Source: CBDIHP01 sp965279195 (GTDB taxonomy: Bacteria; Planctomycetota; Planctomycetia; Isosphaerales; Isosphaeraceae). Taken from it: a stretch of 64,000 nt of DNA. Below are positions 1 to 8,345 of this stretch, piece after piece. The first letter of the stretch is position 1; every line of letters begins with the position of its first letter. Where the stretch lies: the NCBI GenBank assembly GCA_965279195.1, contig CBDIHP010000038.1, forward strand, positions 1 through 64,000, written 5' to 3'. The notes beneath the pieces are model-generated. The model had not been told where the DNA came from and ran no database searches. It worked only from the letters and a program-made list of their open reading frames with translations. The position numbers and the translations under genes are program-made.

Positions 1-775
1 CTGCGCGTGCGTCCCGCCCCTGATCCTGCTGGCGTTGATGACAATCGTCCTCCTCGGGGCATGGGCTGGAAATCGGACGGCTCTCCCGGCGGGTACCGGG
101 GAACGCATCGGTGAGGGGGCTATGTGGACGGCCGTCGTGACGGTCGAAGCGCTTACAATCGCCTATCCCTGGGGACTCGCGATCGCGGTCTATCTCTCCG
201 AGTTCGCCATGTCGCGGACCCGCCGTGGGTTCCTCCAGCTCCTCGAACTCATGGCGAGCGTCCCGACGATCCTCCCAGGCGTCCTCCTCGTGCTCGTCAT
301 CCTCCCCGCGTTTCAGCGCTCTTGGTCGGGAGTCGGGCCCTGGGCCTTCGGGATGGTCGTTGGCGTAATGGTTGGGATCATGCTGGTGCCATCGGTGGCG
401 GTCGCCTGCGTGGCGATCCTGACCGACGTTCCTCGTAGCCTCCGCGAGGGGGCATTTAGCCTGGGGGCCTCCCGGTTCGAGGTCGCGACGAGGCTGGCCC
501 TCCCCTCGGCCCGCTCCGCTCTCCTGGGTGTGCTCCTGCTCACAGTGGCGAAGGCGGCCGGGGAGACGGTTGTCGTCATGCTCGCCAGGGAAGCCGCCTG
601 GTCGACAGCGACTGGGCAATTCTCCACCCTCTCGACCGAAGCCGTCAGGACCACCTTGACCGAGTGGTACCAACCGCCCATCGGTCTCGCCGGACTGATC
701 CTATTCCTGCTCTGCGCCGGACTGATCCGGCTCTCGCTGCGATTCCGTCGCCGTCTCGAGGAGCTCACCGGATGA
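1..775 (+). CDS. pstC: Phosphate ABC transporter permease PstC, 5' truncated by window edge
   Basis: Inner-membrane permease of the high-affinity phosphate importer, pairing with PstA and energised by PstB. The frame stays open to the first base of the window (first whole codon at base 2), so the N-terminus is missing; about 257 codons remain against roughly 300 expected. Several hydrophobic helices are visible. The cytoplasmic EAA-type coupling loop reads around GASRFEVATRLALPSA, followed by the family-typical AKAAGETVVVML stretch. The stop overlaps the pstA start in an ATGA, so the two are translationally coupled. The phosphate-binding protein PstS would be expected upstream, outside the window. 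Family assignment is strong. Confidence 0.9.
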   Translation, partial: CACVPPLILLALMTIVLLGAWAGNRTALPAGTGERIGEGAMWTAVVTVEALTIAYPWGLAIAVYLSEFAMSRTRRGFLQLLELMASVPTILPGVLLVLVILPAFQRSWSGVGPWAFGMVVGVMVGIMLVPSVAVACVAILTDVPRSLREGAFSLGASRFEVATRLALPSARSALLGVLLLTVAKAAGETVVVMLAREAAWSTATGQFSTLSTEAVRTTLTEWYQPPIGLAGLILFLLCAGLIRLSLRFRRRLEELTG

Positions 776-1632
776 TGGGTGAGGGCGTTGAAAGTCATTC
801 ACCGAATGCGGCCGCCCGGATTGCCGCTGCGCTCCCGGGAGCCTGTCTGTTCTCGCTGATCCTCCTCGTCGGTCTCTTCGGGCTTGGTGCCTGTGTCCTC
901 CTGGGACTTTCCTGGGAGGACGGCCTCATCAACCAGTTCCGGTTCCTGCGATCTCTTGCGGACTCCGGCCTCGACCGGGACGCGAGCCGAGCCGGTTATG
1001 CGGGGGGCCTGGCCGGTTCGCTCTGGTCCGCGGTCGCGGCCACGGCAGTCGCAATCCCGATCGGAATGGGCTCGGGGATCTACCTGGAAGAATTCGCCCC
1101 GCCCGGCCGCTGGCAGCGATTCCTCTCGCTCATTCTCGCGACCCTCGCTGACTTGCCGCCCGTCGTCTTCGGCTTCCTGGGCCTGGGCCTCCTTCATTAT
1201 GGACCGCTGAGGGGCGCGGCCTGGACTGCCGGGGCGATCGCGATCGGGTCGATGCTGCTGCCAGTGGTCGCGACGGAGACCAGGATGGCGTTGCGATCGG
1301 TGGGCGGCGATGTCCGACTCTCGGCCCTGGCCCTCGGCGCGACCCGCTGGCAGGTGCTGCGAGACCACCTCCTCCCGGCCTCGGCGGTCCGGTTGCTGTC
1401 CGGGATCCTCCTGGCGGTCACGCGTGGGATCGGTGAACTTGCCCCGCTGCTCGTCCTGGGTTCCTGGGTTTCGAGTCTCCCTTCGGACCTCTATCATTAC
1501 GTGAGCTTTCGCAACCCGGATTTCCAGCGTGTGGTGGCCGGCGGGGCGATCCTGCTCCTGACGCTGACCCTGATCCCGAATGCGTTCGCCATCTTCCTAC
1601 GGGGCCGTTCCGGCCCGGCCTCGAAGGACTGA
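772..1632 (+). CDS. pstA: Phosphate ABC transporter permease PstA
   Basis: Second membrane subunit of the phosphate importer. The ATG at 772 overlaps the pstC stop (ATGA); a second ATG follows at once. An in-frame GTG at 664 would lie deep inside pstC and was rejected. The protein (286 aa) has about six hydrophobic segments and a coupling loop around GATRWQVLRDHLLPAS, followed by TRGIGELAPLLVL, both characteristic of PstA. A WEDGLINQFRF stretch near the N-terminus resembles the periplasmic start of other PstA proteins. It lies 5 bases before pstB in one operon. The usual Pho regulators (phoU, phoB/R) are not next to it in this window. Confidence 0.9.
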   Translation: MMGEGVESHSPNAAARIAAALPGACLFSLILLVGLFGLGACVLLGLSWEDGLINQFRFLRSLADSGLDRDASRAGYAGGLAGSLWSAVAATAVAIPIGMGSGIYLEEFAPPGRWQRFLSLILATLADLPPVVFGFLGLGLLHYGPLRGAAWTAGAIAIGSMLLPVVATETRMALRSVGGDVRLSALALGATRWQVLRDHLLPASAVRLLSGILLAVTRGIGELAPLLVLGSWVSSLPSDLYHYVSFRNPDFQRVVAGGAILLLTLTLIPNAFAIFLRGRSGPASKD

Positions 1633-1637
1633 CGCCC

Positions 1638-2486
1638 ATGACGCTCGGACCGAACGAGACCGCCCAGGAACCCGGCCGACCGGATTCCCCGGCCAGGAGT
1701 CGCCCCGTGCTCGCCGCCGAGGGACTTTCCGCCTGGTACGGACCGGTCCGGGCGATCCGCGACATCCGCATCGAGATCCCCCGGCACCGAGTCACGGCCC
1801 TGATCGGACCGGTGGGCTCGGGAAAGTCGACGTTGCTGCGCTGCCTCAATCGGATGATCGACCTCCAGCCCGAGGCGCGGGTTGAGGGTAAGGTCCGGTT
1901 CAACGGGGCGGACATCCTCCCGAAGGACATCGACCCGGGCCCCGTCCGCCGGCGGATCGGAATGGTCTTCCCCACGCCGAATCCGTTCCCACGCAGCATC
2001 TACGAGAACGTCGCCTGGGGGGTGCGGATCCACGGAAACGCCGGGGACCTCGATACGATCGTCGAGAATTCTCTCCGCCGGGTGGGATTGTGGGACGAGG
2101 TGAAATCCCGACTGCACCGGAGCACCAACGAATTGTCGCCCGGCCAGCAGCAGCGGCTCTGCATCGCCCGGACCCTCGCCGTGGGGCCCGAGGTGGTCCT
2201 GATGGACGAGCCCTGCTCCGTGCTCGACCCGGCTGCCACGGCCAGGGTCGAGGATCTGATCGATGATCTCCGATCTGAGTACACCATCGTGATCGTCGCC
2301 CACAACCTCCAGCAGGCGCGCCGGGTGAGCGACATGACGGCATGCCTGATGTACGACGACCTCCGCGGGGAGATCCCGCCGGGACAGCGGTCGGGGATCC
2401 TGGCGGAGTTCAGCCCGACGGCGCGGCTCTTCACCAACCCCCTCGACCCCCGGACCGAGGCTTACATTACGGGACGCATCGGTTAG
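1638..2486 (+). CDS. pstB: Phosphate ABC transporter ATP-binding protein PstB, with unusual Q-loop and signature motif
   Basis: Cytoplasmic ATPase of the phosphate importer (282 aa). Walker A is GPVGSGKST, followed by LLRCLNRM, a PstB hallmark. Walker B is VVLMDEP and the switch histidine is in IVAHNLQQA. Two catalytic motifs differ from the family: the Q-loop reads MVFPTPNPFP, where PstB normally has MVFQxPNPFP, and the ABC signature reads LSPGQQQRL instead of LSGGQQQRL. Both changes are clear in the DNA (codon CCC at the Q position, CCC in the signature). The rest of the protein is well conserved and the gene is intact in its operon, so it is probably functional or recently altered. No phoU follows. 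Confidence 0.9.
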   Translation: MTLGPNETAQEPGRPDSPARSRPVLAAEGLSAWYGPVRAIRDIRIEIPRHRVTALIGPVGSGKSTLLRCLNRMIDLQPEARVEGKVRFNGADILPKDIDPGPVRRRIGMVFPTPNPFPRSIYENVAWGVRIHGNAGDLDTIVENSLRRVGLWDEVKSRLHRSTNELSPGQQQRLCIARTLAVGPEVVLMDEPCSVLDPAATARVEDLIDDLRSEYTIVIVAHNLQQARRVSDMTACLMYDDLRGEIPPGQRSGILAEFSPTARLFTNPLDPRTEAYITGRIG

Positions 2487-2587
2487 ACCGATGGCCCGAC
2501 GACTTTCCCTGAACATCCGGGCACTTCGGGCCGATCTCAGTGGAGAAATGGTGGGGGGAAGTTCGGGCCGAGGGGAGGGCGGTCGAG

Positions 2588-3196
2588 ATGGGGACGTGGG
2601 ATCAGAGAGTCGACGAGTACATCGCGAAGGCGAGGGACTTCGCGAAGCCCATTCTGGAGCATCTCCGCGAGGTCGTCCATGAGGCCTGCCCGGAGATCGA
2701 GGAGACCTGGAAGTGGAGTTTCCCGCACTTCCAGTACAAGGGCATGCTCTGCAGCATGGCCGCCTTCAAGGAGCACTGCGCCTTCGGGTTCTGGAAGGGC
2801 GAGCTGGTCCTGGCCGAGGTCGGCGAGGCCGACCGCACCGCCATGGGCCACTTCGGGCGGCTCACCTCGGTCGAGGATCTCCCCTCCCGCAAGCAACTCA
2901 TCGGCTACATCCGGAAGGCGATGAAGCTCAACGACGACGGCGTGAAGGCTCCCTCCCGGATGAAGGCCAAGGGCCCGAAGAAGGAACTCGTCGTTCCCGA
3001 CGACCTGCACGCCCGCCTCCAGCAGAATGAGGCCGCCCGGGTCGCCTTCGAGAATTTCAGCACCAGCCACAGGCGCGAATACGTCGAGTGGATCGAGGAG
3101 GCCAAGACCGCCCCGACCCGCGAGAAACGCATCGCCACCACCCTCGAATGGCTCGCCGAGGGTAAGCCCCGCAACTGGAAATACATGAATTGCTAG
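2588..3196 (+). CDS. YdeI/OmpD-associated family protein (DUF1801-like domain)
   Basis: Small soluble protein of about 202 aa. The N-terminal half (YIAKARDFAKPILEHLREVVHEACPE and the WSFPHFQYKGMLC stretch) matches the DUF1801 fold. The C-terminal part (KAPSRMK, ARVAFENFSTSHRREYVEWIEEAKTAPTREKRI) is typical of the bacteriocin-protection/YdeI family. The ATG at 2588 begins the conserved part; an upstream ATG at 2540 adds 16 unconserved-looking residues. No catalytic residues are known for the family and its function is not established. It stands alone about 100 bases after pstB. Confidence 0.8.
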   Translation: MGTWDQRVDEYIAKARDFAKPILEHLREVVHEACPEIEETWKWSFPHFQYKGMLCSMAAFKEHCAFGFWKGELVLAEVGEADRTAMGHFGRLTSVEDLPSRKQLIGYIRKAMKLNDDGVKAPSRMKAKGPKKELVVPDDLHARLQQNEAARVAFENFSTSHRREYVEWIEEAKTAPTREKRIATTLEWLAEGKPRNWKYMNC

Positions 3197-3260
3197 ACAG
3201 ACCAATTCTTCTTCATCCGTGACACAGTCTCGCTGGTCGCACCGAACGAAGTGGGCGAAG

Positions 3261-3437
3261 CGAAAGCGCTGGGCGAGGGTCTCCAGACCCCGCCCTTGCC
3301 GGAACCGAAGCGGACTACCCAACCGGGTCTGCAGACCCGCTTTGTGTGGCCGGTCAGAACGGGTCTGGAGACCCGGTTTTTCGGCAACGCGCGTCAGGGC
3401 AGGTGTCGGGGTCGGCAGACCCGCGCCCGGCGCCTTT
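3261..3437. repeat. Palindromic repeat element, family 1 copy A (GGGTCTNNAGACCC array)
   Basis: Non-coding element of about 177 bases with four spaced palindromes: GGGTCTCCAGACCC at 3277-3290, CGGGTCTGCAGACCCG at 3324-3339, GGGTCTGGAGACCC at 3361-3374 and GGGTCGGCAGACCC at 3409-3422. The third is followed by a short T-run. The same arrangement, with near-identical ends (CGAAAGCG.TGGGCG at the left, AGACCCGCGCCCGGCGC at the right), recurs at 25931-26105. It lies between the YdeI-like gene and the DUF1501 gene. No transposase is present. Confidence 0.75.
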
Positions 3438-3467
3438 GCTTATTGTTCACCTCTTTATTTGACCATT

Positions 3468-3485
3468 GCGACAAGTTGTTGTCGC
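3468..3485. promoter_or_regulatory. Short perfect inverted repeat upstream of the DUF1501 gene
   Basis: GCGACAA and TTGTCGC arms (7 bp each) separated by GTTG, about 100 bases before the start codon of the downstream DUF1501 gene. It could be an operator or a small hairpin; there is no direct evidence for either. A TTGACA hexamer lies further downstream near 3509, but no well-spaced -10 was found. Confidence 0.3.
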
Positions 3486-3587
3486 GTGCGACTCCACCCG
3501 CCGCACTTGACACCGGCCCTCGAAAACCGCCCAATATTCTCCAACGATTCTCAAACCTTTTCGAAGCCCCGGGCGAGTCTGTTGCCG

Positions 3588-4994
3588 ATGTCGTACCAGT
3601 CCCAGAGGCAAACGACCCGCCGCGAAGCCCTCCGCATCGGCCTGACGGGGATGGGGAGCCTGTCGCTGCCCGGACTGCTCCGCCTCCGTGCCGAGGCGTC
3701 CGCGCCGAGGGCCACTCACAAAACCGCGCTGATCGTGGTCTGGCTCCGGGGCGGCTGCAGCCATCTCGACACCTATGACCCCAAGCCCGAGGTTTCGTCC
3801 GACTACCGCGGCCCGTTCAAGACAATCGCAACGAAGACGCCCGGGCTGAGGTTCACCGAACTGATCCCCGGCCAGGCACGGATCAGCGACAAGATGGCCG
3901 TGCTCCGCTCGATGGCCCACACCGGGGGCGGACATCCGGCGGGCTCGCTCCAGCTCCTCTCGGGCGACCCGGACCCGATGGACAAGCTGACGCCCTTGTA
4001 TCCCGACGTGATGACCGTCGCCCATTACCTCCGGGCGAAGGAGTCGGGCCCGCGGAGCTTGCCGAACTACGTCGGCGTCAACCCGATCATCCGCTACGAC
4101 AACTTCACCATCGCCGGCCCCGGCTACCTCGGCCCGAACTACGAGCCCTTCGCCGTGCTCGGGGATCCGAGCCAGCCGTCGTTCCGGGTCCCGAACATCG
4201 GCGGCGGTTCGCCCGAGCAGACGGCGCGGATCGGTGAGCGCGTCAGGCTCAGGAAGTCGTTCGACCAGATCCGTCGCGACCTCGACAGCCACGGCGCGAT
4301 CGAGGCGATGGACACGTTCGAGGCCCAGGCGCTCGGCCTGCTCACCAGCCGCGACGCCGAGCGGGCCTTCGACCTGACCCGCGAGGATCCCCGCACCCGC
4401 GAGCGTTACGGCATGAACCAGTGGGGCCAGCAGTGCCTCATGGCCCGGCGGCTGGTCGAGGCGGGCGTGGAGATCGTCACCACCACGTTCGACGGCCCCC
4501 TCTGTGGGCGCGTGGCGAACTGGGACGATCACGCGGTCAACCACCACGTCTTCGACGCCCTCAAGTTCCGGGCCCCGGTCTTCGACACGGCCGTCACGGC
4601 CCTGATTGAAGACATCTACGAACGCGGTCTCGACAAGAAAGTGCTCGTCGTCGTCACCGGCGAGTTCGGCCGGACGCCCCGGATCACCTACGTCGCCAGC
4701 AGCGGCGGCGGGGTCGCCAGCGCCCCGGCCGGGACGGTACAGCCGGGTCGGGATCACTGGCCCCGGGCCAATTCCATGATCTGGGCCGGTGCAGGCATCC
4801 GAGGCGGCCAGGTCATCGGTGGCACCGACCGCAAGGGCGAGGACGTCACCGAGCGCAAGGTGAGCCCCCAGGATTTCCTCGCCACGATCTATCACCACCT
4901 CGGCATCGACTACAAATCCACCAGCATACCCGACCGTTTCGGCCGCCCCACCCCCATCGTCACCGATGGCCAGGCCATCCCCGAATTGGTGTAG
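3588..4994 (+). CDS. DUF1501 domain-containing protein (sulfatase/alkaline-phosphatase-fold family, planctomycetal)
   Basis: Exported protein of about 468 aa from the large DUF1501 family, whose fold resembles alkaline phosphatases/sulfatases; its biochemical role is unknown. The N-terminus has a Tat-like signal (TRREALRIGLTGMGSLSLPG). Family landmarks are WLRGGCSHLDTYDPKPE, LPNYVGVN, RYGMNQWGQQCLMARRLVEAGVEIV, VLVVVTGEFGRTPRI, HWPRANSMIWAGAGI and the C-terminal DFLATIYHHLGID. The ATG at 3588 sits directly before the signal; the longer open frame upstream runs through a repeat element and is not coding. Unlike the other four DUF1501 genes in this window, it has no DUF1549/DUF1553 partner next to it. 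Confidence 0.88.
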   Translation: MSYQSQRQTTRREALRIGLTGMGSLSLPGLLRLRAEASAPRATHKTALIVVWLRGGCSHLDTYDPKPEVSSDYRGPFKTIATKTPGLRFTELIPGQARISDKMAVLRSMAHTGGGHPAGSLQLLSGDPDPMDKLTPLYPDVMTVAHYLRAKESGPRSLPNYVGVNPIIRYDNFTIAGPGYLGPNYEPFAVLGDPSQPSFRVPNIGGGSPEQTARIGERVRLRKSFDQIRRDLDSHGAIEAMDTFEAQALGLLTSRDAERAFDLTREDPRTRERYGMNQWGQQCLMARRLVEAGVEIVTTTFDGPLCGRVANWDDHAVNHHVFDALKFRAPVFDTAVTALIEDIYERGLDKKVLVVVTGEFGRTPRITYVASSGGGVASAPAGTVQPGRDHWPRANSMIWAGAGIRGGQVIGGTDRKGEDVTERKVSPQDFLATIYHHLGIDYKSTSIPDRFGRPTPIVTDGQAIPELV

Positions 4995-5123
4995 GTCGGG
5001 GTGCGGGCTGTCTTCGGCCAACCCCAACCGACTTCAAGCCCGGACGACGGGATGGTCAGGCGAATCATCGGCCCCGGTCGCTGGGATTGACGCGGGCCCG
5101 TGGGACCGCGTCCCCACGCCACC

Positions 5124-6707
5124 TTACCTGGCCATCGCCCAGTCGATGGCGTTCCGGAGCAGCTTGCTCACATCCGCCTGCGCGAAGTCATCCACATGCC
5201 CGAGCGAGGTGTAGAACACCCGCCCCTTGGCCGGGGACTCGTTCGTCCAGGCGATGGGCTCGGGCGACTCGCCCGGGATCGAACCCAGCAGCAGTGGCCG
5301 CGCCGACTTGGCCAGAGGGCTCACCTTGTAGAGAGAGCCGCAGCCGGTGATCTTCGACGCATCCACGCCCTTGAGGATGACGTCGGATTCCGCCCCCGTC
5401 GCCACGACCACGGAGGACTTTGGCCCGACCTTGTGATGGTTCGTGTAGTGCCCCCCGAGCACTTCGGGATCGAAGGTCGCCCACCCGTCGCGGCCCTCGG
5501 GCACCTTGGCGCCGGCCTTCGGCGCGAAGGCGTGACTGGCGGTCCGGATGCCGACAACGGGCTTGCCACCGGCCACGAACTTCCTGATGGCGTCGAGCTG
5601 CTCCTTCGGCAACACCTTCCGCCGGGCCGCGACGAACATCAGGTCGGCATCGGCCAGCTCGTTGATGCCGGGGAGTTCGTTCTTCGTCGATTCGGAGTTG
5701 AGGATGAACGTCGTCCGGTAGTCCTTCAGCAGGTGCGACGACACGAACGCGGGCAGGGTCGCCTCCGTCTTGTACTCGTCGTCGGCGATGATGAAGGCGA
5801 TTGTGGGCCGGGGGTCGGCCTTGAACTTGAACGGCGTGCCGCCGAGGACCTGGTCGCTGGTGATGCTCGGGCAGACGAACTTCTCGACGTGCTCGATCAT
5901 CAGGTCGGTGCCGGCGTAATGGCTGACGTACGGCGACCGCTCGGGGTTGTACATCGTGTCGGTCATGTCGCGCATGAGGACGACGTGCCGGCCGTTCTTC
6001 GCCATCTGCCTGAGCCCGAACGGACGCCCGAGCACGCACATGTTCAGATGCACGCCCATGAGGACGACGTTCTCGATCTTGCGATCGTCCAGGATGCTCC
6101 AGACCTCCTCGCCCTTGTCGGTGATGTAGTCGCGGGCGTTGTCGATCGTGAGCAGGTCGGTCTGCGACTTCCAGGGCAGCTTGGGGTTCCGGCCCATCCC
6201 TGCGAGCTTCTCAGCCCAGGCCTTGTGCTCGGCGAGATCGTCGTCCTCGCCGCCGTCGGTCTGGTCGATCGGGTAGGCCCCCTTCTCCTCGGAGGGGATC
6301 TTGCGGCACCAGGTGCCGATGTCGGCCGGCAGGGACTTCGACTTCGGGGTCGCCTCGGCCCGCTTGCGTGCGGGGTTGTCCTTGTAGGTCGCCATGCACT
6401 CGCTGGGGGAGTGGATGATCGTGGCCCCCTGAGCGCGCAGCAACCTGAGGACCTCGTTCATCCTCGGTGCCATCTCCGTCTCGCGCCGGACGGCGTTGAG
6501 GCAGTGGTGCAGGTCCCACATGTCGCAGACAATGACGGCCGTCTTCGACGAGTCCCAGTTCTCCGGCGTCTCGACGAGCGAGTAGCGGCCCGACTTCTCC
6601 CTGTCCTCGACCCGCGACCGCAGCCGGACCGGCAGCTTCCCGGCCTCCGCCGCATGCGTTCCCACCCCCAGCAAGGCCAGCAGGGACCAGACAACCAGTC
6701 GGCGCAT
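5124..6707 (-). CDS. Secreted isochorismatase-like plus ThuA-domain fusion protein
   Basis: About 527 aa with a signal peptide (RRLVVWSLLALLGVGTHAAEA). Residues ~50-260 look like an isochorismatase-type cysteine hydrolase: an Asp near residue 62 in IVCDMWDLHHC and the likely nucleophile Cys near 224 in GVHLNMCVLGRPF. Residues ~280-520 look like a ThuA/trehalose-utilisation-type class I amidotransferase fold (IAFIIADDEYKTEATLP, DADLMFVAARR, GGKPVVGIRTASHAF, GGHYTNHH). The start is fixed by a strong GGAGG (6713-6717 on the complementary strand) before the ATG; longer upstream frame is a palindromic repeat. The substrate is unknown; involvement in sugar or plant-polymer metabolism is only a family-level guess. 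Confidence 0.82.
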   Translation of the reverse strand: MRRLVVWSLLALLGVGTHAAEAGKLPVRLRSRVEDREKSGRYSLVETPENWDSSKTAVIVCDMWDLHHCLNAVRRETEMAPRMNEVLRLLRAQGATIIHSPSECMATYKDNPARKRAEATPKSKSLPADIGTWCRKIPSEEKGAYPIDQTDGGEDDDLAEHKAWAEKLAGMGRNPKLPWKSQTDLLTIDNARDYITDKGEEVWSILDDRKIENVVLMGVHLNMCVLGRPFGLRQMAKNGRHVVLMRDMTDTMYNPERSPYVSHYAGTDLMIEHVEKFVCPSITSDQVLGGTPFKFKADPRPTIAFIIADDEYKTEATLPAFVSSHLLKDYRTTFILNSESTKNELPGINELADADLMFVAARRKVLPKEQLDAIRKFVAGGKPVVGIRTASHAFAPKAGAKVPEGRDGWATFDPEVLGGHYTNHHKVGPKSSVVVATGAESDVILKGVDASKITGCGSLYKVSPLAKSARPLLLGSIPGESPEPIAWTNESPAKGRVFYTSLGHVDDFAQADVSKLLRNAIDWAMAR

Positions 6708-6719
6708 GGGATCCTCCGT

Positions 6720-6826
6720 AGCGTGGGCACCGCCCACCACAACATCGGCGAGGATGTCCCGGCGGTGCTCGGCTCGAAACGGGTGGGTTCGAAGTTGGGG
6801 CGGGGCGATGCCCACCCCACGTAAGC
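6720..6826. repeat. Palindrome-rich intergenic element, family 4
   Basis: Contains GTGGGCACCGCCCAC (6 bp arms) at the left edge and an inverted, imperfect counterpart (GGGGCGATGCCCACCCCACG) at the right edge, with a TTCGAA-containing centre. It fills the space between the isochorismatase-ThuA gene start and the end of the glycosyltransferase gene. Only one copy was seen in this window. Confidence 0.4.
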
Positions 6827-6852
6827 CTACTCGACGCGTCCGATGGTTCCAA

Positions 6853-7815
6853 TCACCGAGAACGGGCCCGACGGCCATCGAGCCAGCCCTGCGCCCGGGC
6901 CTGCCATGTCTTCCACAGGATCCCCAGCTCGCGGAGCGGCTTGCCGTATCGACGGACGCAGAACGGGTAGGCGATCAGGCCGGGGGTCGCCGTATTGCCG
7001 ACCACGAGCATGTTCACCAGCCGGGGGATCCGCAACCGGGGCGGGGAGTGCTTGGACAGGACGAAGGCGTGGTTGTACGCGCCATTGTAGATCTTGACCG
7101 ACAGATCGCCTTCGCGTTTGCCATCGTACGTCGCGTTCGTGGGGAAGTGCCCGACGACGTTGCCGAAGTCGAAGAGGATCCGGAAACCCCGGGCCTTCAC
7201 CTGGAGGCAGGCGTCGGCCTCGAACATCTGCCAGTAGCGTCTGAGGCCCGACTCGAAGCGGTCGACGGCCGACTTGCGGAGGCTCATGTTGTAGCCGACG
7301 AGGTGGTCGACCTCGATCGGCGGCCGGTCCCGCCAGTCGGGATCCTGGTCGTGCATGTGGCCGATGAACTTGCCGAGCCGGGTCAGCTTGCCGATCGGCT
7401 CCCTCGGCCAGGGCTTGAACGGCTCGCCCGTGGCAACATGGTGATTCACCGCAGGTCCGCCGACCGCGCCGACGGTCGGGTCCCCATAGAACGCAACATG
7501 CCGCGCCACCCAGTCGGGCGGGGCAATGGCATCGTCATCGATCAGGAGGAGGATTTCCCCCCTGGCCGCGTCGCGACCTGCGTTCTCGGCCGCCACGACC
7601 CCGGGCTCCGGGGAGTGGACGAGGAGTAGGTCGCAACCGAGTCCGGACCGGTTCGCCTCCGCCCAATCGCGCGTGGCCGTGTCGTCTCCCTGCCAGACGA
7701 CGAGGATCTCGTCGGGGAGGACGACCTGCTGCCCCAGGGCTTGGAGGCAACGTGTGACGTCCTCCGGCCGTTTGTAGCTGACGATGAGGACGCTCGAACT
7801 CGGCTGCGTGCTCAT
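6853..7815 (-). CDS. Family 2 glycosyltransferase
   Basis: GT-A fold glycosyltransferase of about 320 aa. The nucleotide-sugar fold is visible at the N-terminus (SVLIVSYKRPEDVTRCLQAL), followed by AAENAGRDAARGEILLLIDDDAIAPPDW, which holds the metal-binding DDD. An acceptor-side stretch EVDHLVGYNMSLRKSAVDR and EADACLQVKARGF follow, typical of GT2. There is no clear membrane segment except a weakly hydrophobic C-terminal region. The start ATG overlaps the NUDIX stop by 4 bases (ATGA), making it the last gene of a three-gene operon. Donor and acceptor are unknown. Confidence 0.88.
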   Translation of the reverse strand: MSTQPSSSVLIVSYKRPEDVTRCLQALGQQVVLPDEILVVWQGDDTATRDWAEANRSGLGCDLLLVHSPEPGVVAAENAGRDAARGEILLLIDDDAIAPPDWVARHVAFYGDPTVGAVGGPAVNHHVATGEPFKPWPREPIGKLTRLGKFIGHMHDQDPDWRDRPPIEVDHLVGYNMSLRKSAVDRFESGLRRYWQMFEADACLQVKARGFRILFDFGNVVGHFPTNATYDGKREGDLSVKIYNGAYNHAFVLSKHSPPRLRIPRLVNMLVVGNTATPGLIAYPFCVRRYGKPLRELGILWKTWQARAQGWLDGRRARSR

Positions 7816-8345
7816 CCCGCCGACCCCGGCTCCCCAGCGGCGGGCGATTCGACCTGCAGCGCCCCGTCGCTCTCGATGGGCGATGGCCGGCCGGTCAGGA
7901 CGCCGAAGGCTTCCGAGAACACCTGGCGGATCTTGGCGTGGAACAGCAGTCGGTTGATCTCGTCGAACGGTCCCCAGCGGCACCAGTGGCCGGCGTTGTC
8001 GGCGACGTGCTCGGCCGACTGGATCGGCTCGGCGTTGTCGTCGACCTCGACGAGGTAGTAGGTCACGGTCTTGAGGACCTTGCGGCCCCGCCGGACGTAG
8101 GTGTACGAGAGGCTGCGTTCGAAACCGTCGACGAAGTGCCAGTTCTGGAGCCCGGTCTCCTCGACGAACTCACGGGAGGCGGTCTGCCTGGGGGTCTCGC
8201 CGGCTTCCATGCCGCCTTTGGGGAACTCCCAGCGGGCACGAGGGTTGCGCACGGTGGCGGAGTGCAGGATCAGGAAGACGAATCCTCGCTGATCGTCCCG
8301 CCTGAACGGGATGACTCCGGCCGATAGCTCATGCTGCGCCGTCAT
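7812..8345 (-). CDS. NUDIX hydrolase (diadenosine tetraphosphate hydrolase-like)
   Basis: 177 aa. A complete Nudix box (G-x5-E-x7-REuxEExGu) is present as GGMEAGETPRQTASREFVEETGL (in two parts: GGMEAGE, then REFVEETGL after seven residues). The preceding SAGVIPFRRDD and WEFPKG are typical of asymmetric Ap4A hydrolases that cleave nucleoside diphosphate linkages. The C-terminal ~25 residues are low-complexity. It overlaps both neighbours by 4 bases: the lipoyl-like gene upstream and the glycosyltransferase downstream. The natural substrate cannot be told from the sequence. Confidence 0.9.
   Translation of the reverse strand: MTAQHELSAGVIPFRRDDQRGFVFLILHSATVRNPRARWEFPKGGMEAGETPRQTASREFVEETGLQNWHFVDGFERSLSYTYVRRGRKVLKTVTYYLVEVDDNAEPIQSAEHVADNAGHWCRWGPFDEINRLLFHAKIRQVFSEAFGVLTGRPSPIESDGALQVESPAAGEPGSAG

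Noticed and set aside
3261..3437. CRISPR-like repeats
   Set aside because: The repeated units are palindromes of varying spacing without equal-length unique spacers, and there are no cas genes.
3219..3587. N-terminal extension of the DUF1501 gene into the repeat element
   Set aside because: The same peptide-like string also appears by translation of the other copy near 25.9 kb, showing that it is repeat DNA and not protein; the Tat-like signal begins at 3588.
3447..5027. 526-codon open frame antisense to the first DUF1501 gene
   Set aside because: It is the usual reverse-frame shadow of high-GC coding sequence: it mirrors DUF1501 exactly, has no motif, and its amino-acid content is typical of antisense frames.
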